A stretch of DNA of 64,000 nucleotides from assembly GCF_002156385.1 (NCBI RefSeq), contig NZ_MVJM01000002.1:310001-374000 (forward strand), read 5' to 3'. Every line of letters begins with the position of its first letter. The first letter of the stretch is position 1. Under the pieces are notes generated by a model. It worked only from the letters and a program-made list of their open reading frames with translations. It made no database searches and had not been told where the DNA came from. The position numbers were made by a program, and so were the translations under genes. This DNA is from Halalkalibacter urbisdiaboli. GTDB taxonomy: Bacteria > Bacillota > Bacilli > Bacillales > Bacillaceae_D. Shown piece by piece: positions 39,899 through 49,770 of the stretch.

Positions 39899-41248
39899 TT
39901 ATCCAATTATAATGCGCTCTGTCGGATATTTAAAATGACTCTTTGTTTCTTTTCTTTTTACGGAAAACAGGAATGCAATTAATCCAACCCTTCCGATAAA
40001 CATTAGGATCATTAAGACAAATTGACTAGGAACCGATAAATCCGGTGTTACTCCCATCGATAGTCCACATGTTCCGAATGCCGATGCTGTTTCAAAAATA
40101 ATCGCCATAAGTGGCGCATTGTGCTGCCCCTCAAAAGCAACGATTAAGGTAACTGCTGCAAACAGCATGACAATGAAAACAGATAAAACAATGAACGCTT
40201 TCTGACGATCCTCAGGATGAATTTCACGACCAAATACTTTAACATCCTCTTTACCAAGTGCAAAGCTACGAATCGTTAAAAACATTACCGCGATTGTCGT
40301 AGTACGAATTCCTCCACCCACACTTGAAGGGCTTGCGCCAATAATCATGAGCCCTGACATAAACAGCAGTGTTGCCATTCCAAGATTTGAAACATCCATG
40401 GTCGCTAAGCCACCGCTTCTTGTCGTAGCTGAATTAAATAAAGAGTAAAAAAGCTGCTGATGCCATTCTAAGCCAACGTAGTAATGGCCACTTTCCAATG
40501 CCCAAATACCGATAACCCCGATAATAAATACGGCAAAGTATGTTGTCGTCGTTATTTTTGTAAACAAACTGAATTTAAAATTGGGATTTTTTCTTGAAAA
40601 GTATTCTTTTAATTCCAACAGGACAGGGAAACCAATTGCACCAGCAAATATGAGCAATATCGTCACCAATTGAACGTAATAGTCATTAGCAAATGGAATC
40701 AGTGATTCACCGGTCACATCAAAGCCAGCATTCGTAAATGCACTTAATGCGGCAAAGGCCCCTTGATAATACGCCTGCCCGATTGTATCAAAATAACGAA
40801 GATAATATGTCCCTAAAATTAATGCACCAATGATTTCAATAATAATGGCTACAAATAAAATCCCTCTCATTAGATTAACTAACCCAGAAAACGTATTCTG
40901 ATTCTGGTCAACCATAATTAGCATCCGTTGTGAAAAATTGATTTTTCGTCCGAAAAGCATCCAAACAAATGTACCAAGTGTCATAACACCTATGCCACCA
41001 AGTTGAATCGCTAAGGAAAGAAAAACAATTCCTGTGTAGCTATATGTTTCGGATACATTGACAACGGTTAATCCTGTCACACTTACAGCACTAACAGATG
41101 TAAATAATGCTTCCGAGTATAATACCTCCACGCCCGGTTGATGAGATATCGGTAAATACAGTAAAAAACTAAACAGAATCATTGCAACGATATAGGCAAT
41201 AATAATGATTCGAAAAGGGGTTAAAAAATGATTTAATGCAGATTTCAT
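39899..41248 (-). CDS. Ktr/Trk potassium transporter membrane subunit
   Basis: 449 residues with the four-fold M1-P-M2 architecture of TrkH/KtrB proteins. The four selectivity loops carry the key glycine: SVTGLTVV, FTNAGFDV, TTRSGGLAT and FGTCGLSM. It therefore moves K+ (in some family members together with Na+). KtrB or KtrD are the closest named types, but the sequence alone does not decide. No regulatory KtrA/KtrC subunit lies nearby. It sits between sdhC and yslB, where B. subtilis has no such gene. Confidence 0.92.
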   Translation of the reverse strand: MKSALNHFLTPFRIIIIAYIVAMILFSFLLYLPISHQPGVEVLYSEALFTSVSAVSVTGLTVVNVSETYSYTGIVFLSLAIQLGGIGVMTLGTFVWMLFGRKINFSQRMLIMVDQNQNTFSGLVNLMRGILFVAIIIEIIGALILGTYYLRYFDTIGQAYYQGAFAALSAFTNAGFDVTGESLIPFANDYYVQLVTILLIFAGAIGFPVLLELKEYFSRKNPNFKFSLFTKITTTTYFAVFIIGVIGIWALESGHYYVGLEWHQQLFYSLFNSATTRSGGLATMDVSNLGMATLLFMSGLMIIGASPSSVGGGIRTTTIAVMFLTIRSFALGKEDVKVFGREIHPEDRQKAFIVLSVFIVMLFAAVTLIVAFEGQHNAPLMAIIFETASAFGTCGLSMGVTPDLSVPSQFVLMILMFIGRVGLIAFLFSVKRKETKSHFKYPTERIIIG

Positions 41249-41374
41249 AAAAACAAACCTCCGCTTATGTTCGCGCTTTAGTATAACACTTCTTGAAAAT
41301 TGAAGCTACAAGGGTATAGAGAAATATCAGTACTCAGATTATAATAAAGATATAAAGAGAGGTGTCAGCACACA

Positions 41375-41779
41375 ATGGATTTATTGGAGAGGGATGCTGT
41401 TCATTTTGGTTATGATTTAATTCGAAATGACTTATTAAAAGAATTACTTGGCCAAGAACATGATTCACTTTTATATTGGAGTGGGAAAGCATTAGCTAGA
41501 AAATACCCTTTACATAGTATCACAGAAACGATTGAGTTTTTTAAAGACGCAAATTGGGGATCTTTAGCTCTCATTAAAGAAAAAAAACGAGAACGACTTT
41601 TCGAACTGCGCGGAACGTGGATGGGAAAACAGGACAAGCGATGTTATCAGCTAGAAGCTGGCTTTTTAGCGCAACAGGTTGAACACTTAACTGGATTTAC
41701 AAGTGGAGCTACAAATACAGTAAAAAAAGGCTTTGTCCTATTCCACATTGAAACCGATGTTCAAGATGAAATTGAATAA
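41375..41779 (+). CDS. yslB: YslB family protein (DUF2507)
   Basis: 134 residues, soluble, unknown function. The pattern LYWSGKALARKYPL and LEAGFLAQQVEHLTG is typical of the family. It is divergent from the K+ transporter and next to lysC, the same place as yslB of B. subtilis. AGAGAGG lies before the ATG. It ends against a dispersed hairpin repeat. Confidence 0.88.
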   Translation: MDLLERDAVHFGYDLIRNDLLKELLGQEHDSLLYWSGKALARKYPLHSITETIEFFKDANWGSLALIKEKKRERLFELRGTWMGKQDKRCYQLEAGFLAQQVEHLTGFTSGATNTVKKGFVLFHIETDVQDEIE

Positions 41780-41785
41780 GAAAGA

Positions 41786-41947
41786 GGCTGTGCCAAAAGG
41801 TTGTTTTTTTTAACCTTTTGGCACAGCCTTCATGCAATGAGCGTAGTCGCTACATCTTTTAAAAGCCTTACGATGAGAGGGGCACTGAAAAAGGGGTGGG
41901 TTTCCCTTTTTCAGTGCCCTTACGATAAGTGGGGTTCTCATCGTAAG
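41786..41947 (+). repeat. Dispersed double-hairpin repeat (family B), copy 2, with nested hairpin
   Basis: Perfect 17-bp hairpin (GGCTGTGCCAAAAGGTT), then GCAATGAG, GTCGCTACATCTTTTAAAAG, and a second hairpin CTTACGATGAGA/TCTCATCGTAAG whose loop holds a whole third hairpin (GGGCACTGAAAAAGGG, 16-bp perfect stem, 41880-41919) of family A. CCTTACGAT occurs on both sides of the nested hairpin (41866-41874 and 41918-41926), like a target duplication. The element follows yslB by six bases and can act as its terminator. Confidence 0.88.
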
Positions 41948-41994
41948 TTTCTGACTAGTGACTCAAAAAGAACATAAGACATGAATCACGCCTC

Positions 41995-43230
41995 TTAGGC
42001 GCTTACTTCTGTTTCTTGTTCTGCTAGTTGGAAGGCATCGTGGAGGGCTTCCACAGCCATCACCATGTCATCTTCTTTAATTACGGCCGATACTTTGATT
42101 TCGGATGTGCTGACCATTTTGATATAAATATCATTAGCAGCAAGTACTTCGAACATTGCCGCCGCTACACCTGGGTTGGAAACCATTCCTGAACCAACAA
42201 TTGATACTTTTGCAAGCTCTTCTTCATGGGTAATATCCGTAAAACCAAGTTCTTCTTTCACTTGTTCCAAAGCTCTAATTGTTTCAACGATAATGCTTTG
42301 TGTAATCGAAAACGAGACATTTACAGAATCCTCATCTAACTGATTTTGAACGATGATATCTACATTTACGTTGTTTTCAGATAGTGCTGTGAATAATTTT
42401 GGTAATGTATCTAATTTATTCGGCAAGCCTGATACTGTTACTTTTGTTACATCATTTTCAAAAGCAATTCCTCTAACAATTAAATTCTTTTCCACTGATA
42501 CTTCCTCCTCAATCATTGTTCCGATTTCATCGACCATACTTGAAGCGACCATGAGTGGAACGTTATAGTTTTTTGCAAATTCTACTGCACGAGGATGCAA
42601 TACCCCGGCACCTAGATTGGCCATTTCAAGCATTTCATCATACGAAATAGCCTGCAGCTTTCTAGCGTTTTTTACATAGCGTGGATCTGTTGTGAACACA
42701 CCTGTAACGTCCGTATAAATATCACAACGGTCGGCGTTTAAGGCTGCTGCTAGAGCAACTGCTGTCGTATCAGAACCTCCACGTCCTAATGTAGTAATAT
42801 GACCATTCTCTGTTGCCCCTTGAAATCCTGCAACAATGATTACTCTTTTTTCTGAAAGCTCGTTCTCAAGTCGAGCTGTATCTATATTCGTAATCCGGGC
42901 ATTACCGTGGCTTTCTTCGGTTTGAATTCCAGCTTGCCAGCCCGTGAACGAAATCGTATCAATGCCTCGTTTTTGTAATGCCATTGTTAACAATGAAATC
43001 GTCACTTGCTCTCCTGTTGTTAACAGCATATCCATTTCTCGTTTACTCGGTGAATCGGTAATTTCCTTTGCAAGGGTAACTAATTGATCGGTTGATTTCC
43101 CCATCGCTGAGACAACGACAACAACTTCGTTACCTTCAAGGAACGTTTTTTCTACCCTTTCTGCAACGTGTTCAATCCGTTCAACGGATCCAACCGATGT
43201 TCCACCGTATTTTTGTACAATTCTTGCCAT
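41995..43230 (-). CDS. lysC: Aspartokinase, lysine-sensitive
   Basis: Phosphorylates aspartate at the start of the lysine, threonine and methionine pathway. N-terminal kinase domain with KYGGTSVGS and the GRGGSDTTAVALAA motif; C-terminal pair of ACT domains (from about residue 265). 411 residues. A lysine riboswitch precedes it, which supports the lysine-controlled type. In B. subtilis the gene also yields a shorter beta subunit from an internal start; I did not try to place one here. Confidence 0.96.
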   Translation of the reverse strand: MARIVQKYGGTSVGSVERIEHVAERVEKTFLEGNEVVVVVSAMGKSTDQLVTLAKEITDSPSKREMDMLLTTGEQVTISLLTMALQKRGIDTISFTGWQAGIQTEESHGNARITNIDTARLENELSEKRVIIVAGFQGATENGHITTLGRGGSDTTAVALAAALNADRCDIYTDVTGVFTTDPRYVKNARKLQAISYDEMLEMANLGAGVLHPRAVEFAKNYNVPLMVASSMVDEIGTMIEEEVSVEKNLIVRGIAFENDVTKVTVSGLPNKLDTLPKLFTALSENNVNVDIIVQNQLDEDSVNVSFSITQSIIVETIRALEQVKEELGFTDITHEEELAKVSIVGSGMVSNPGVAAAMFEVLAANDIYIKMVSTSEIKVSAVIKEDDMVMAVEALHDAFQLAEQETEVSA

Positions 43231-43267
43231 TTTTTTTCATCCTCTCCATTTTCTGGCGTGATGAAAG

Positions 43268-43540
43268 CAAACAAAAAAGCAACAATAAGGAAAACCCCTC
43301 ACCGTTGCTGTAAATACCAGACTGGTACCACTCTGCTCCCTTTCTCACGTGAGATAGTTCTCCACATAACTTTGGGTTAGTCATGTGACAGCCTTGTGCT
43401 TATTCAACACAAGTCCAGCATAAGTACGTATGAGCGTCACTTACACTTCGGCGAATTCCCCTTTCTCATGCCGTCTTCAAACCTCATCGTTCTCGGACAT
43501 TTTACTCATGGTTTTCGCGCCTCTACCATCACTTCATATT
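43268..43540 (-). promoter_or_regulatory. Lysine riboswitch (L-box) ahead of lysC
   Basis: The minus strand carries the L-box conserved blocks in order: GAGGCGCG, GAGTAA, AGGGGAATTCGCCGAAG, then GCTGGACTTGTG and CTGTCAC. It ends in a terminator GCAACGGTGAGG/CCTTATTGTTGC followed by six Ts. Lysine binding should favour the terminator and turn lysC off (established for the class). This fills the whole 43231-43607 gap with the promoter. Confidence 0.93.
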
Positions 43541-43567
43541 GAAGCGTGGCATATTCAATTGCTTTTT

Positions 43568-43596
43568 ATTTTAACAAAAGTATCTTCTTGTTGCAA
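43568..43596 (-). promoter_or_regulatory. Sigma-A promoter of lysC
   Basis: Minus strand TTGCAA, 17-bp spacer, TAAAAT with a TG upstream (extended -10). It begins the riboswitch transcript and lies directly after the uvrC stop. Confidence 0.8.
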
Positions 43597-43607
43597 GAGC
43601 CAGATCT

Positions 43608-45380
43608 TTATTCACCTTGCAATTTTTCAATAATAGCTTCTGCAACTTTTTGAGGAATCCCGAGTTCCGTGATTTCATCAACTTTAGCATCCTTCATTTT
43701 TTTTACAGAGCCAAAATGTTTTAAAAGCTGTTGTTTTCGTTTTTCTCCTACGCCGGGAATATCATCTAAAATCGATTGAAAAAACGTCTTTGAACGGGTT
43801 TGACGATGGAAGGTAATCGCAAATCGATGCACCTCGTCCTGTATCCGCTGCAATAAATAAAACTCATGACTGTCCCGTTTTAATGGAATCTCAACTGGAG
43901 GATCCCCCATTAACAGCTGCGAGGTTCGGTGTTTTTCATCTTTTGCTAAACCACAAACAGGGATTGCCAGACCTAACTCATCTGAAATTATTTCTTGAGC
44001 TACTGCAATTTGACCCTTTCCTCCATCAATCACGATTAAGTCCGGTAAAGGAAGCTCCTCATTCAATAATCGAATATACCTCCGTCTTACCACTTCTCGC
44101 ATTGAACCGTAGTCATCTGGACCTTCAACTGATTTTATTTTATATTTTCGATAGTCTTTTCTACTCGGTTTCCCATCGATAAACGTAACCATTGCTGATA
44201 CAGGATCAGTCCCCTGTATGTTAGAGTTGTCAAATGCCTCTATCCGATAAGGGGTTGCAATCCCCATCGCTTGTCCTAGGTTTTCAATAGCTTTAACAGT
44301 ACGTTGTTCATCACGTTCAATTAATGAGAACTTTTCCTTTAAGGCAACCTTTGCATTTTCTGTCGCAAGGTCTACTAACTCTTTTTTCTTCCCTCGTTTC
44401 GGAAAAATCGTCTTAACCTCAAGGAATTGTTCAATTAAGTCAGTATCAACCCCATCAGGAACGAGAATTTCACTTGGCTTAATATGTTCCTTTTTCATAT
44501 AAAATTGTCCGATAAAGGTTAATAAGTCCTCCGCCGCATCCATATAGAAAGGAAAGATGGAAACATCTCGTTCAATAAGCTTTCCTTGGCGGATAAAAAA
44601 CACTTGAACACACATCCAGCCTTTATCATAAGAAAAGCCAAAGACATCACGATTAACATGATCATTTATCGTCATTTTTTGCTTTTCTCGAACTGCCTCC
44701 ATATGCTGCAAAGTATCACGGATTTCCTTTGCTCGTTCAAAATTCAACTCTTCTGATGCCTTCAACATCTTTTCAGTTAGCTGTGCCTTAATTTCATCAT
44801 GACCTGAACGGAGAAATTTCGTAATTTCTTGAACCATCTTTTCATTTTCTTCATCCGAAACATCATACACACATGGAGCAAGACATTGGCCTATATGATA
44901 ATAGAGACAGACTTTATCAGGAAGTGTACGACATTTTCTTAAAGGATAAATCCGATCAAGCATTTTCTTCGTTTCATTTGCTGCACCAGCATTTGGATAC
45001 GGACCGAAATATTTACCGCCATCCTTTTTAACCTGTCTTGTCGTAATGAGACGCGGATGCTTTTCATTTGTAATTTTTAAATATGGATAGGATTTATCAT
45101 CTTTCAGCATGACGTTGTATTTTGGATCATGCTTTTTTATTAAGTTCATTTCAAGAATAAGTGCTTCTATATTTGAAGAGGTAACAATATATTCAAAGTC
45201 CGCAATTTCGCTTACAAGTCTCTGTGTTTTACCATCATGTGATCCAGTAAAATAGGATCGAACACGATTTTTCAATACCTTGGCTTTCCCAACATAGATA
45301 ATCGTACCTTGACGATCCTTCATTAAATAACAACCAGGCTGATCAGGGAGAACAGCTAATTTTTCTTTTATATAACCCAT
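43608..45380 (-). CDS. uvrC: Excinuclease ABC subunit C
   Basis: Endonuclease that makes both cuts in nucleotide excision repair. Order: GIY-YIG domain ([16 protein letters not shown]), cysteine-rich region, UVR domain (about 200-235), RNase H-like domain ([17 protein letters not shown]) and the C-terminal HhH2 ([12 protein letters not shown]). 590 residues. The ATG at 45380 has GGGGGAGG just before it; the 17-residue in-frame extension has no comparable site. Confidence 0.96.
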   Translation of the reverse strand: MGYIKEKLAVLPDQPGCYLMKDRQGTIIYVGKAKVLKNRVRSYFTGSHDGKTQRLVSEIADFEYIVTSSNIEALILEMNLIKKHDPKYNVMLKDDKSYPYLKITNEKHPRLITTRQVKKDGGKYFGPYPNAGAANETKKMLDRIYPLRKCRTLPDKVCLYYHIGQCLAPCVYDVSDEENEKMVQEITKFLRSGHDEIKAQLTEKMLKASEELNFERAKEIRDTLQHMEAVREKQKMTINDHVNRDVFGFSYDKGWMCVQVFFIRQGKLIERDVSIFPFYMDAAEDLLTFIGQFYMKKEHIKPSEILVPDGVDTDLIEQFLEVKTIFPKRGKKKELVDLATENAKVALKEKFSLIERDEQRTVKAIENLGQAMGIATPYRIEAFDNSNIQGTDPVSAMVTFIDGKPSRKDYRKYKIKSVEGPDDYGSMREVVRRRYIRLLNEELPLPDLIVIDGGKGQIAVAQEIISDELGLAIPVCGLAKDEKHRTSQLLMGDPPVEIPLKRDSHEFYLLQRIQDEVHRFAITFHRQTRSKTFFQSILDDIPGVGEKRKQQLLKHFGSVKKMKDAKVDEITELGIPQKVAEAIIEKLQGE

Positions 45381-45470
45381 TTTCCTCCCCCTTTCTTTCT
45401 CTATTGTTGGCGAAGTAAACGTATTTTTCAAGTATGAAAAACTGGGAGACCCTAAAATTCACTAAAATAA

Positions 45471-45503
45471 AAAAAGCCGAGATAATGTCCTCTCGACTTT
45501 TTC
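45471..45503 (-). terminator. trxA terminator
   Basis: AAAAAGTCGAGA and TCTCGGCTTTTTTT pair on the minus strand with one wobble position and a T run, just after the trxA stop. Confidence 0.85.
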
Positions 45504-45508
45504 TAACC

Positions 45509-45823
45509 TTATAGGTGCTTGTTTAGTAATTCTGCTAATGCTTCTTTAGGTTGGAAACCAACAACTTGGTCTACGACTTCACCGTCTTTAAAAACTAGAA
45601 GAGTAGGGATACTCATGACACTGTACTTACCAGCTGTTTCTTGGTTTTCGTCTACATCAAGCTTTGCAATTTTTACTTTATCGCCCATTTCAGAGTCAAG
45701 CTCTTCAAGGACAGGTGCAATCATCTTACAAGGTCCGCACCATGGTGCCCAAAAGTCCGCAAGCACGACTCCTTCACTAGTTTCAGAAGCAAATGTTTGA
45801 TCTGTTACATTCACAATAGCCAT
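45509..45823 (-). CDS. trxA: Thioredoxin
   Basis: General protein disulfide reductase. The redox motif WCGPC is at C29 and C32, and the cis-proline lies in MSIPTLLVF. 104 residues. The ATG at 45823 has AAGGAGG upstream; the nine-residue extension is rejected. In B. subtilis etfA and etfB lie directly before it; here the next gene is the enoyl-CoA hydratase. Confidence 0.97.
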   Translation of the reverse strand: MAIVNVTDQTFASETSEGVVLADFWAPWCGPCKMIAPVLEELDSEMGDKVKIAKLDVDENQETAGKYSVMSIPTLLVFKDGEVVDQVVGFQPKEALAELLNKHL

Positions 45824-45967
45824 CGTAAAAGCCTCCTTATTTGTTAACATCTTACCAACTTAATCATACCATTTATAACCATACGTGGCGACTAAGTTGC
45901 TTATCACGTATTGTACCCTCGATTAGAATAGAAAAACAACTAGATTGCTCAGGAGATAAACGGAACA

Positions 45968-46741
45968 TTAAGATCCTTTAAAGGCTGGTTTTCGTTTTTC
46001 AATAAAAGCCGTAATTCCTTCTTGACCATCTTCTGAATCAAAGGCTTTTCCGAAAAGCTTTGCTTCTCGTTCCAAGTTTTTCTCGAAATCAGGCTCACGA
46101 CGTTGCTGTACTAATTGTAAAATCATACTTATTGTGAGAGGACTTTTATTCGTCATTTTCTGTGCCAATTCTTTCGCTTTTGCCAACAGTGTCTCTTCAG
46201 TATAAACGGCATTGACTAGCCCGATTTTTTCCGCTTCACTTCCTGAAATCGCTTCGCCTGTTAGCATCATTTCTAACGCCTTTGCCTTCCCAACAGCTGC
46301 AGAAAGACGTTGTGTCCCTCCAAATCCAGGAATAAGTCCTAATGTTAATTCTGGTAAGCCAAGCTTTGCGTTCTCTGTCGCGACTCGGATATGGCAAGCT
46401 AGCGCAAGCTCCAGCCCTCCGCCTAAAGCTGCACCATGAATGGCCGCAATAACCGGCTTTGGAAAATATTCAATTCGATTAAACAACTGTTGCGCTTCAC
46501 GGGCAACTTCGGAAAAGATATCACCTGATTCTATTTCAGTAAACTCCTTAATATCTGCCCCTGCTGCAAAAAATCGACCATCACCATGTAAAAGGACAAC
46601 TTTTGCTGCCGTGTCCTTTTCAACCTCTTGTAAAGCTCGGTCAAGTTCTTTCAATACATTTGTTGACAAAGCATTGGCTGGCGGACGTGACAACGTAATA
46701 ACCGCAAGTTGTTCTTCCCTATTCCATTGAACGAAACCCAT
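45968..46741 (-). CDS. fadB: Enoyl-CoA hydratase/isomerase family protein
   Basis: Crotonase-fold enzyme of 257 residues. The oxyanion hole segments are FFAAGADIKEF and HGAALGGGLELALAC, and the two catalytic glutamates are in GGGLELAL and LGLPELTLG. It should hydrate enoyl-CoA in beta-oxidation. The place between yshE and trxA matches B. subtilis fadB (ysiB), but its usual companions lcfA, fadR, etfA and etfB are missing here, so the exact substrate is open. Confidence 0.88.
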   Translation of the reverse strand: MGFVQWNREEQLAVITLSRPPANALSTNVLKELDRALQEVEKDTAAKVVLLHGDGRFFAAGADIKEFTEIESGDIFSEVAREAQQLFNRIEYFPKPVIAAIHGAALGGGLELALACHIRVATENAKLGLPELTLGLIPGFGGTQRLSAAVGKAKALEMMLTGEAISGSEAEKIGLVNAVYTEETLLAKAKELAQKMTNKSPLTISMILQLVQQRREPDFEKNLEREAKLFGKAFDSEDGQEGITAFIEKRKPAFKGS

Positions 46742-46844
46742 CCTGACACACCCTTTCTTTCTATTAAGGGGTGTTGTCTTCTCCTTTTTGCTACTCTCTT
46801 CCCCTTACCAATTCATTCTTTGTTGAATCGTAAAAACCCTGCAA

Positions 46845-46931
46845 CTAAGCCGCAAAGAAAATCATATAGATAAGACCAGCAAGGAAAAAGGCTCCACAGC
46901 TTATATATAATATTTTCATTAATAATTCCAT
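46845..46931 (-). CDS. Small 28-residue membrane peptide
   Basis: The reading frame is MELLMKILYI then SCGAFFLAGLIYMIFFAA: one hydrophobic helix and almost nothing else. AAGGAG lies eight bases before the ATG, a good ribosome binding site. It stands 23 bp after the yshE stop on the same strand, so it is probably part of that transcript. No known family recognised. Chance occurrence cannot be excluded for so short a frame. Confidence 0.5.
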   Translation of the reverse strand: MELLMKILYISCGAFFLAGLIYMIFFAA

Positions 46932-46954
46932 TTTACGCTCTCCTTGCCTCTAGA

Positions 46955-47368
46955 TTACATTGCAATGATGCTAGCGCCAATAACATAAGAAAGACCAATC
47001 GAAATGACCATCGAAATAAACCCAACAGCACGGTTATCCCTGGCAAGTTCTTCATCAACTTTGAACATCGGTGTTAGAAATTCAAACATAAAATAACTAA
47101 AAAGTAATAGTGTAAATCCGAAAACACCCCAGCCTAGCATCGTTAACAATGTATCTGAATGCTCAATCGAATGTCGGAAAATATTAGCAACTCCGAAAAT
47201 TTTTCCTCCGGTCGCTAAAGCAACAGCTAGATTTCCTCGCTTAATTTCATGCCAATTTTTATACTTAGTCACCGTTTCGAATACGGCTAAAAATACAAGG
47301 AGAGCCAGAACAGACACACTGTAATAAGCGGCTGTTCGGACGATTTCTATTTCGAATAATGTTTCCAT
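46955..47368 (-). CDS. yshE: DUF350 family membrane protein YshE
   Basis: 137 residues, four hydrophobic helices in two pairs, with polar loops (KNWHEIKRGN, EHSDTLLTML) as in the duplicated DUF350 domain. Function unknown. Fits its usual place after mutS2. GGAGC-type ribosome binding site before the ATG. Confidence 0.88.
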   Translation of the reverse strand: METLFEIEIVRTAAYYSVSVLALLVFLAVFETVTKYKNWHEIKRGNLAVALATGGKIFGVANIFRHSIEHSDTLLTMLGWGVFGFTLLLFSYFMFEFLTPMFKVDEELARDNRAVGFISMVISIGLSYVIGASIIAM

Positions 47369-47383
47369 TTATTTGCTCCTTTG

Positions 47384-49738
47384 TTATTTAAGCTCGATGA
47401 CAGTATTACCGAGGCCACCTTCGTTCATCGCTGCATCACGAGCTCCCTTTACATGAGGATGACGCTTCACAAGCTCTTTAACCCCTTTTCGCAAGGCACC
47501 AGTACCTTTACCATGAATAATTGACACTTGATGATATCCTGCAAGTAGTGCATCATCAATATATTTTTCAACACGCATCATCGCTTCCTCATATCGTTCC
47601 CCACGAAGATCAAGCTCAGGTTTCACATGGTCTCCACCACGAACAGTCGCTATCGGCCTTGTTTCTACCTGTTTTGGCTGGCCTATCAACTGTAAATCCT
47701 CGCGATTAACCTTCATTTTCATGATACCCATTTGAACTTGAAACTCTTGTTCATTAATCTGGTCAACAATAAAGCCTTTCTGGCCAAAGGTTAGTACCTT
47801 TACCTCATCACCTGGTTTAATCACTCGTTTTGCCTCAGCTTGCTTTTTTACCTTCTTCTGCTGAGGTGTTAGTTTTGGTGCAGCCTCTTCAAGATGCTTC
47901 TTTGCATCAATGATTTGATGCTCCTTAACTGAAAGACCTTCCTTCTGCATTTCGCGAAGCTCTTCAATAATAAACTCTGCTTCTTCCTTTGCCTTTGCAA
48001 CGGCTTCTGCCGCTTTCTTTTCCGCTTCAGCAAGGATGCGCTCCTTCTCTTGCTCAACGGCTTCAAGCTGTGCTACTAAATCTTGATGAAGCTCCTCAGC
48101 CTCCGTACGAATACGCTCTGCTTCTTGCCACTCGGTTTCTGCAGATTTTTGACTTGTTTCCAAGGAGACAATCATATTCTCAATTTGGTTGGAGTCACTA
48201 TCAATTTGTTGCTTCGCTTGCTCAATAATCTTTTCACTTAAGCCAAGTCGCCGTGAAATCGCAAAAGCGTTACTTCTTCCCGGTACACCGATTAAGAGAC
48301 GGTAGGTTGGTCTTAATGTCTCGACATCAAACTCAACACTTGCATTCATTGCCCCTTCCCGATTATAGGCATACCCCTTTAACTCACTGTAATGAGTCGT
48401 TGCAACAACACTTGCCCCGCGGCGATACACATCATCAAGAATGGATATTGCTAGTGCTGCCCCTTCCGTCGGATCCGTCCCTGCCCCTAGTTCATCAAAT
48501 AAAACGAGGCTCTGAAAATCAACTTGATCTAAAATGTCAACAATGTTTGTCATATGCGAAGAGAATGTACTTAAGCTCTGTTCGATTGACTGTTCATCTC
48601 CAATATCAGCAAACACCTTTTGATAGACAGCCATTTCCGATTCCTCTTCAGCCGGAACTTGCAAACCAGATTGAGCCATTAATGTTAAAAGCCCGATTGT
48701 TTTTAACGTAACCGTTTTCCCCCCGGTATTTGGCCCTGTAATAATGAGTGAACGGAATTCTTCACCAAGCTCGACATCAATTGGAACAACTTCTTCAGCA
48801 TCAATTAAGGGATGCCTTGCCTTTTTCAGGAGAATTAAGCCTTTATCATTCAACTTTGGTTCTGTCGCTTTAATCTCCTTCGCATATCGGGCTTTAGCAA
48901 AGATAAAGTCAAGCGTCGCAAGTAAGTCAAGATTAGCGAGTAACTCATTAGCGACTGCACCGACTTGCTCTGATAGCTCACCTAAAATCCGTTCAATTTC
49001 ACGCGCTTCCTTTACCTTTGCTTCACGAAGCTGATTGTTTAATGTCACAATAGCCTGAGGTTCAATAAATAACGTTGCCCCTGATGCTGATTGATCATGA
49101 ATAATCCCACCAAACGCGCTTCGATATTCCTGTTTTACAGGTATAACAAAGCGATCATTTCGGATTGTGACGATGGCATCTGAGAGCATCTTTTGTGTAT
49201 TAGAGGAACGAGTAATACTCTCAAGCTTAGACCGGACGCTTGATTCATAGCTCCGAACTTGATGGCGAATCGTTCTTAATTCTGAGCTTGCTGAATCAAG
49301 CACATGCCCATTATCATCGATACACTGCTTAATTGCTCGTTCAAGATCTGTTAAAGGCTCAATTTGCGTAACGTAATCATATAATATAGGAAGGGCAACC
49401 TCTTCCTCATCTACCATCACCGCAATAAATTTTTTTAGCTGCCGTCCGCCATATATCGTGCTAGCCACCTCAATTAACTCAGCAGCAGAAAGAGAGCCTC
49501 CTATTTTGGCCCGTTTCGCATGTGCCTTCACATCAAAAATTCCACCTAACGGAATATGCCCTTTTAAGCGTAGAACATTGGCTCCTTCCGCTGTCTCCAA
49601 CTGCCACTTTTGGACTTCTGTGAAATCCGTTGATGGAACGAGTGCTTCAATTTTTTGACGCCCTAGAGAAGATGACACATGCCCTAGCAATTGCTGCTTC
49701 ATCTTCTCGTATTCTAATACTCGTAGTACACGTTTCAT
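47384..49738 (-). CDS. mutS2: Endonuclease MutS2
   Basis: 784 residues. The MutS-like ATPase has Walker A GPNTGGKT, a [14 protein letters not shown] Walker B region and [12 protein letters not shown]; a long Glu/Lys-rich coiled coil follows (about 510-620); the C-terminal Smr nuclease domain has LDLRGER and [12 protein letters not shown]. MutS2 lacks the mismatch-recognition domain. In bacilli it has been linked to recombination control and to rescue of collided ribosomes (established for the family). It follows polX by 32 bp. Confidence 0.97.
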   Translation of the reverse strand: MKRVLRVLEYEKMKQQLLGHVSSSLGRQKIEALVPSTDFTEVQKWQLETAEGANVLRLKGHIPLGGIFDVKAHAKRAKIGGSLSAAELIEVASTIYGGRQLKKFIAVMVDEEEVALPILYDYVTQIEPLTDLERAIKQCIDDNGHVLDSASSELRTIRHQVRSYESSVRSKLESITRSSNTQKMLSDAIVTIRNDRFVIPVKQEYRSAFGGIIHDQSASGATLFIEPQAIVTLNNQLREAKVKEAREIERILGELSEQVGAVANELLANLDLLATLDFIFAKARYAKEIKATEPKLNDKGLILLKKARHPLIDAEEVVPIDVELGEEFRSLIITGPNTGGKTVTLKTIGLLTLMAQSGLQVPAEEESEMAVYQKVFADIGDEQSIEQSLSTFSSHMTNIVDILDQVDFQSLVLFDELGAGTDPTEGAALAISILDDVYRRGASVVATTHYSELKGYAYNREGAMNASVEFDVETLRPTYRLLIGVPGRSNAFAISRRLGLSEKIIEQAKQQIDSDSNQIENMIVSLETSQKSAETEWQEAERIRTEAEELHQDLVAQLEAVEQEKERILAEAEKKAAEAVAKAKEEAEFIIEELREMQKEGLSVKEHQIIDAKKHLEEAAPKLTPQQKKVKKQAEAKRVIKPGDEVKVLTFGQKGFIVDQINEQEFQVQMGIMKMKVNREDLQLIGQPKQVETRPIATVRGGDHVKPELDLRGERYEEAMMRVEKYIDDALLAGYHQVSIIHGKGTGALRKGVKELVKRHPHVKGARDAAMNEGGLGNTVIELK

Positions 49739-49770
49739 TTACGTAACTCCTTTATTGAGGGTTTCCCGTT

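Noticed and set aside
48253-48711. 152-residue frame opposite mutS2
   Set aside because: Antisense shadow of a certain gene; proline/histidine-rich composition typical of antisense frames.
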